From positions 88,804 to 152,803 of the forward strand of contig NZ_JACHJJ010000022.1 in the NCBI RefSeq assembly GCF_014203605.1: a stretch of 64,000 nucleotides of DNA, written 5' to 3'. This DNA comes from Thiemannella venezuelensis (GTDB taxonomy: Bacteria > Actinomycetota > Actinomycetes > Streptosporangiales > Streptosporangiaceae). Both the position numbers and the translations under genes were made by a program. Shown here one piece after another: positions 60,581 to 64,000 of the stretch. The notes beneath the pieces are model-generated. The model saw only the letters and a list, made by a program, of their open reading frames with translations, was not told where the DNA came from and searched no databases. The first letter of the stretch is position 1, and each line of letters starts with the position of its first letter.

Positions 60581-61024
60581 TCAGCGGTTGGGGCGCAGGG
60601 TCCAGGTGACGGTCATCTCCGAGACGGGGGTGCCGTCGGCGGTCCTGATCTCGACGACGACGTCGAACTCGGGCCGCTCGCCCGCGTCGAGCCTGGCCAC
60701 GACCTCCTCCCGCGAGGCCCTCAGGCGCGCCTCGGCGACGGCCTCGCCCATCGCGAGCTTCACGTAGCGGATCGCCGCGTTCGCGGCCAGCGGGGTCGCC
60801 CGGGAGAGCTGGTCGCCGAAGGCGGAGAGCATCGCGGCGCCCGAGGCGGACTCGGCGAGGGTGAACAGCGCTCCGGCGTGCGGGCCGCCCAGGTGGTTGT
60901 GGAGGTCGGCGCGGTCGGGCAGGCGGCACACCGCCAGGCCCGGCTCCACCTTCTCGAAGGCGATGTCCAGCATCCGCGCGAACGGCACGCTCTGCAGCAT
61001 GAAGGCACCCACGTCAAAGGTCAT
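60581..61024 (-). CDS. DUF4442/PaaI-type hotdog thioesterase-like protein
   Basis: 147 residues from ATG 61024. VPFARMLDIAFEKVEPGLAV, LHNHLGGPHAGALFTLAESA, RYVKLAMGEAVAEARLRASR and a final SEMTVTWTLRPNR fit the DUF4442 hotdog family. Substrate unknown. Leaderless by TAGCAT (61032-61037) 7 nt upstream. Convergent with rsgA and divergent from hisN. Confidence 0.85.
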   Translation of the reverse strand: MTFDVGAFMLQSVPFARMLDIAFEKVEPGLAVCRLPDRADLHNHLGGPHAGALFTLAESASGAAMLSAFGDQLSRATPLAANAAIRYVKLAMGEAVAEARLRASREEVVARLDAGERPEFDVVVEIRTADGTPVSEMTVTWTLRPNR

Positions 61025-61031
61025 GCCCCTG

Positions 61032-61037
61032 ATGCTA
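61032..61037 (-). promoter_or_regulatory. -10 box TAGCAT of the DUF4442 gene
   Basis: 7 nt before the ATG at 61024. Confidence 0.5.
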
Positions 61038-61172
61038 CTCGTCGGTAACACGGTGTCCGGCGAACACCCCGAGTGCTCTTTGCGATTTATCCGACTTATC
61101 CCATGAACACCGACGACACGACACAATCCCACGGTTCGGTCACCGCTCTCCTGTAACCGGCCACCGACGCGA

Positions 61173-61178
61173 TAGCGT
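61173..61178 (+). promoter_or_regulatory. hisN: -10 box TAGCGT of hisN
   Basis: 8 nt before the GTG at 61187. Confidence 0.5.
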
Positions 61179-61186
61179 TGCCCCCC

Positions 61187-61990
61187 GTGACGGGTTACAA
61201 CGACGACCTGCGCCTCGCGCACGTCATGGCCGACGCCGCCGACGACCTGACCATGCGCCGGTTCAAGGCGGTGGACCTGCGCGTCGAGACCAAACCCGAT
61301 CTCACGCCGGTGAGCGATGCCGACCGGGCCGTCGAGGAGTCGATCCGGGGCACCCTCCGCAGGGCCCGCCCGCGCGACGCGGTGATCGGCGAGGAGTTCG
61401 GCACGACCGGGTACGGCGCGCGCTCCTGGATCGTCGACCCGATCGACGGCACCAAGAACTACGTGCGCGGCGTCCCCGTCTGGGCCACGCTCATCGCGCT
61501 GATGGACCAGGGCCGCGTCGTCGTCGGCCTGGTGTCCGCCCCGGCGCTCGGCCGGCGCTGGTGGGCCGCCCGCGGCAGCGGCGCCTGGACCGGCAGGAGC
61601 CTGGCCAAGGCCTCCCGCTGCCAGGTCTCCTCGGTCACCCGGCTGGAGGACGCGTCCTTCTCCTACTCCAGCATCGGCGGCTGGGAGGAGGCCGGACGGC
61701 TCGACCACTTCCTCGACCTGAACCGGTCCGTCTGGCGCAGCCGCGCCTACGGCGACTTCTGGTCCCACATGATGGTCGCCGAGGGCGCGGTCGACGTCTC
61801 CGCCGAACCCGAGCTCTCCCCCTGGGACATCGCGGCCCTGACCGTGATCGTGGAGGAGGCCGGCGGCATCTGGACCGACCTGTCCGGCGTCCCCGGCCTC
61901 GACGGCGGCAGCCTGATCTGCAGCAACGGCTCCCTGCACGGCGAGGTCCTCAAGCGCCTCGGCGGCGGCCCGCTCACCCTCCCCGTCTGA
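61187..61990 (+). CDS. hisN: Histidinol-phosphatase (inositol monophosphatase family)
   Basis: 267 residues from GTG 61187. IMPase fold: KPDLTPVSDADRAVEESIRG, VIGEEFG, WIVDPIDGTKNYVRGVPVWA and LSPWDIAALTVIVEEAGGIW. The sequence follows the actinobacterial HisN group that dephosphorylates histidinol phosphate; inositol phosphatase activity cannot be excluded. A TTG at 61178 is in frame but lies on the -10 box. Its 3' end is repeated in tandem downstream. Confidence 0.9.
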   Translation: MTGYNDDLRLAHVMADAADDLTMRRFKAVDLRVETKPDLTPVSDADRAVEESIRGTLRRARPRDAVIGEEFGTTGYGARSWIVDPIDGTKNYVRGVPVWATLIALMDQGRVVVGLVSAPALGRRWWAARGSGAWTGRSLAKASRCQVSSVTRLEDASFSYSSIGGWEEAGRLDHFLDLNRSVWRSRAYGDFWSHMMVAEGAVDVSAEPELSPWDIAALTVIVEEAGGIWTDLSGVPGLDGGSLICSNGSLHGEVLKRLGGGPLTLPV

Positions 61991-62041
61991 GCCCTCCCCC
62001 TCTCAGCCCTCCCCGTCTCAGCCCTCCCGTCTGGGCCCTCT
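61976..62041 (+). repeat. ~16-bp repeats of the hisN 3' end
   Basis: hisN ends CTCCCCGTCTGA. GCCCTCCCCCTCTCA, GCCCTCCCCGTCTCA and GCCCTCCCGTCTGGG follow in tandem. Confidence 0.8.
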
Positions 62042-62129
62042 CCCCGCCCCGGTCCGCTCTCCTGCCGCGGTCCGGTCCCCCGCGGGCCCGCAGGGCCCTA
62101 CACGAGAACGAGGCAACGCGCGGCGGCCA

Positions 62130-62546
62130 TCAGGCCCGCGGTACGCCCGGCCGTACAGGCACACGTGGACGAGCAGCGGGGTCGCCGGCGGGCGTGTTGT
62201 CCATGGGCAGCTCCGCGATGAACCCGGGCCACGGCGCACCGAATCCCGCGGCGCCAGAGCCGTGCAACCGGGCCAGGTCACGGCCGAACCTCTCGGCCGC
62301 GCCGGGTCCGGGCGGGACGGTCTCCACCCACGACAGCACGAGCCGCTCGTCCGAGGCCTCGATCACCTCCGGCACGGCCGCCGCCCCCGCCTCACCGAGC
62401 CAGCGGAGCCCGGCCGCCTCCGAGGTGAACAACCGGTTAACCCGGCCCGTCTTCACGAAGGCGCGGCGGCCTCCCGGGAGTTCCGCGCGGTGCAGGCGCC
62501 AGGCGTGCGAGGCGCCGAGGTCCTCGACGATCCTCACCGGAACCAC
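62130..62546 (-). pseudogene. Truncated fructosamine kinase-family gene
   Basis: 138 residues from GTG 62546 resembling the N-terminal half of fructosamine/ketosamine-3-kinases: VEDLGASHAWRLHRAELPGG, RRAFVKTG, FTSEAAGLRWLGEAG, VIEASDERLVLSWVE, FGRDLARLHGSGAAGFGAPW and FIAELPMDNTPAGD. After DNTPAGD the sequence becomes Pro/Arg-rich and stops, while the family normally continues for another ~120 or more residues with the catalytic Asp loops. I could not find the rest in another frame. Probably non-functional. Confidence 0.7.
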
Positions 62547-62715
62547 CTGCCCTTCGGCAGATCAGGCGGAGCGCACGGCCCCATGAGCGGCGGTGGGGGC
62601 ATGCCGTCCTCCTGTCACGTTCCAGCGCGGTGAAACCCCACGTCATGGCCGGAGAGGGTCCCGTGGGGCGGCATTCACACGAACATGCCCACTCTTCCGG
62701 CTGCAGTCATGGCTC

Positions 62716-62763
62716 GTTTCATCTCTGTTCACTTTGGCCCGGTTACATCGGGGTCATCGAGAA
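62716..62763 (+). promoter_or_regulatory. pstS: PHO-like box upstream of pstS
   Basis: GTTTCAT (62716) and GTTCACT (62727) are 11 bp apart, then GTTACAT (62742) and GTCATCG (62753) again 11 bp apart. This resembles the 11-bp GTTCACC-type direct repeats bound by PhoP in actinobacteria. Confidence 0.6.
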
Positions 62764-62793
62764 ACAGATCTCACTACGGAGAAGGAACATACC

Positions 62794-63795
62794 GTGACCA
62801 GTGGACAGCGCCGCCTCAGCGCGGTCGCGACGGCCGCGCTCGTCGTCTCGCTCGCGGCGGCGTGCGGCGGCGACGCCAAGCCCTCCGGCGACAGCACCTC
62901 CTCTGCCGCCCCCGCCCAGTCCTCCGAGGCCGGCACCGCGCTGAGCGGCGAGATCAAGGTCGACGGCTCCAGCACCGTCGCCCCCCTCACCCAGGCCGCC
63001 TCCGAGCTGTTCGGCGAGGAGCAGCCGCAGGTCAAGGTGCCGGTCGGCACCTCCGGCACCGGCGGCGGCTTCGAGCGCTTCTGCGCCGGTGAGACCGACA
63101 TCTCCAACGCCTCCCGCCCGATCAAGGACGAGGAGAAGGCGGCCTGCGAGGCCAAGGGCATCAAGTTCACCGAGCTCACGGTGGCCACCGACGCCCTGAC
63201 CGTGGTCGTCCCCAAGGAGAACGACTGGGCCACCTGCCTGACCACCGACCAGCTCAAGAAGATGTGGGAGCCGGCGGCCGAGGGCAAGGTCAAGACCTGG
63301 AAGGACGTCGACCCCAAGTTCCCCGCCGAGGAGCTCAAGCTCTACGGCCCGGGCACCGACTCCGGCACGTTCGACTACTTCACCGACGAGATCAACGGTG
63401 AGGAGGGCGCGAGCCGCAAGGACTACAGCCCCTCGGAGAACGACAACGACATCGTCACCGGCGTCTCCGGCGCCAAGGGCGGCCTGGGCTACTTCGGCTT
63501 CACCTACTTCGAGGAGAACGCCGACAAGCTGAAGGCGGTCGAGATCGACTCCGGCAGCGGCTGCGTCGCCCCGAGCGTCGAGACGGCCCAGGGCGGCACC
63601 TACACCCCGCTCGCCCGCCCGCTGTTCATCTACCCGTCGGCCGCCGCGGCGAAGCGGCCCGAGGTCGTGGCCTTCCTCGACTACTACGTGGGCAACATCA
63701 ACGCGATCGCCAAGGACGCGAAGTTCATCCCGCTCAACGCCGAGCAGGAGGCCAAGCTCAAGGCGGATGTCACGGCCCTGAAGAGCCAGGGCTGA
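62794..63795 (+). CDS. pstS: Phosphate ABC transporter substrate-binding lipoprotein
   Basis: 333 residues from GTG 62794 with GAAGGAA upstream. Lipoprotein signal TAALVVSLAAACGG (Cys24 is lipidated). The phosphate-binding loops are KVDGSSTVAPLTQAASEL, VPVGTSGTGGGFERFCAGET, GPGTDSGTFDYFTDEI and KGGLGYFGFTY. High-affinity phosphate capture at the membrane surface. pstC overlaps its stop (TGATG). Likely PhoP-induced under phosphate limitation. Confidence 0.96.
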   Translation: MTSGQRRLSAVATAALVVSLAAACGGDAKPSGDSTSSAAPAQSSEAGTALSGEIKVDGSSTVAPLTQAASELFGEEQPQVKVPVGTSGTGGGFERFCAGETDISNASRPIKDEEKAACEAKGIKFTELTVATDALTVVVPKENDWATCLTTDQLKKMWEPAAEGKVKTWKDVDPKFPAEELKLYGPGTDSGTFDYFTDEINGEEGASRKDYSPSENDNDIVTGVSGAKGGLGYFGFTYFEENADKLKAVEIDSGSGCVAPSVETAQGGTYTPLARPLFIYPSAAAAKRPEVVAFLDYYVGNINAIAKDAKFIPLNAEQEAKLKADVTALKSQG

Positions 63796-64000
63796 TGGCC
63801 GCCCAGCACCTCAAGACCGCGTCAGGGGCCTCCCGGTCCCTGGCGCGGTCGCGCCCGCGTTACGGAGAGGCCGCCGTCAAGGTGGTCCTGCTCCTCGCCG
63901 CCCTGGTCTCGATCGCCACCACCGTCGGCATCGTCGCGGCCCTGCTGGAGCCGACCATCGAGTTCTTCGGCGAGGTCAGCCTCGGCGAGTTCTTCGGCTC
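63795..64000 (+). CDS. pstC: Phosphate ABC transporter permease, 5' part only
   Basis: 68 residues before the right edge. ATG 63795 overlaps the pstS stop. MAAQHLKTASGASRSLARSR, then YGEAAVKVVLLLAALVSIAT and TVGIVAALLEPTIEFFGEV form the first membrane helix of PstC-type permeases. The assignment also rests on its position directly after pstS. Confidence 0.85.
   Translation, partial: MAAQHLKTASGASRSLARSRPRYGEAAVKVVLLLAALVSIATTVGIVAALLEPTIEFFGEVSLGEFFG

Overview
The window is chromosomal DNA of a high-GC, filamentous-type actinobacterium. Evidence for this includes WhiB1, Ni-superoxide dismutase with SodX, a DasR-like regulator, a SigR/RsrA pair, fused Kgd-type 2-oxoglutarate metabolism, an SSI-type protease inhibitor, and many genes whose -10 box lies 6-8 nt before the start codon (leaderless transcripts). 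Streptosporangiaceae or a relative is my best guess; the sequence alone cannot fix the genus. No rRNA, tRNA or CRISPR array was seen.

Layout. 1-3.4 kb: the start of an XRE regulator running off the left edge, an anti-sigma-like ATPase, small secreted and membrane proteins, and a B3/B4-domain protein. 3.7-13.2 kb: kgd, a small DUF6104 protein, a DUF4097-PadR pair behind a likely PadR operator, an MDR oxidoreductase, a membrane-anchored unknown and an atypical thiolase. 13.5-26.7 kb: a tandem array of seven secreted trypsin-fold proteins (called P1-P7 here) with an SSI-family inhibitor gene on the opposite strand between P1 and P2. P1-P3 keep the His/Asp/Ser triad. In P4-P7 the catalytic Ser is Asp, so these are predicted pseudoproteases. 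P5 and P6 are a recent duplication with a decayed IS5-type transposase between them, and each has a perfect CRP-type box upstream. This array is the most unusual thing in the window.

26.7-34 kb: an XRE-TPR regulator, malic enzyme, a CGNR protein, sodX/sodN, an anti-sigma/sigma (SigB/F type) pair and a diacylglycerol kinase-like protein. 34-50.5 kb: whiB1 and pdtaS, then biotin genes spread over about 14 kb (bioF, bioD, bioB, a likely bsaP) together with biotin users (a stand-alone BCCP and a biotin carboxylase). Between them lie dasR, a low-GC DUF3800 gene, a secreted HExxH protein, a carotenoid oxygenase, an acetolactate synthase-like enzyme and a PASTA Ser/Thr kinase. 50.6-64 kb: two membrane HD-domain proteins, an epimerase, rsrA-sigR, a methyltransferase, a DksA-like protein, a SRAP protein, aroA-rsgA, a DUF4442 protein, hisN, a truncated fructosamine kinase, and the start of the pst phosphate-uptake operon behind a PHO-like box. 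The order whiB1, pdtaS, BCCP, rsrA/sigR, SRAP, aroA, rsgA resembles, from memory, the Rv3219-Rv3228 region of Mycobacterium tuberculosis.

A recurring pattern: at four genes the last 15-60 bp, including the stop codon, is repeated in tandem just downstream.
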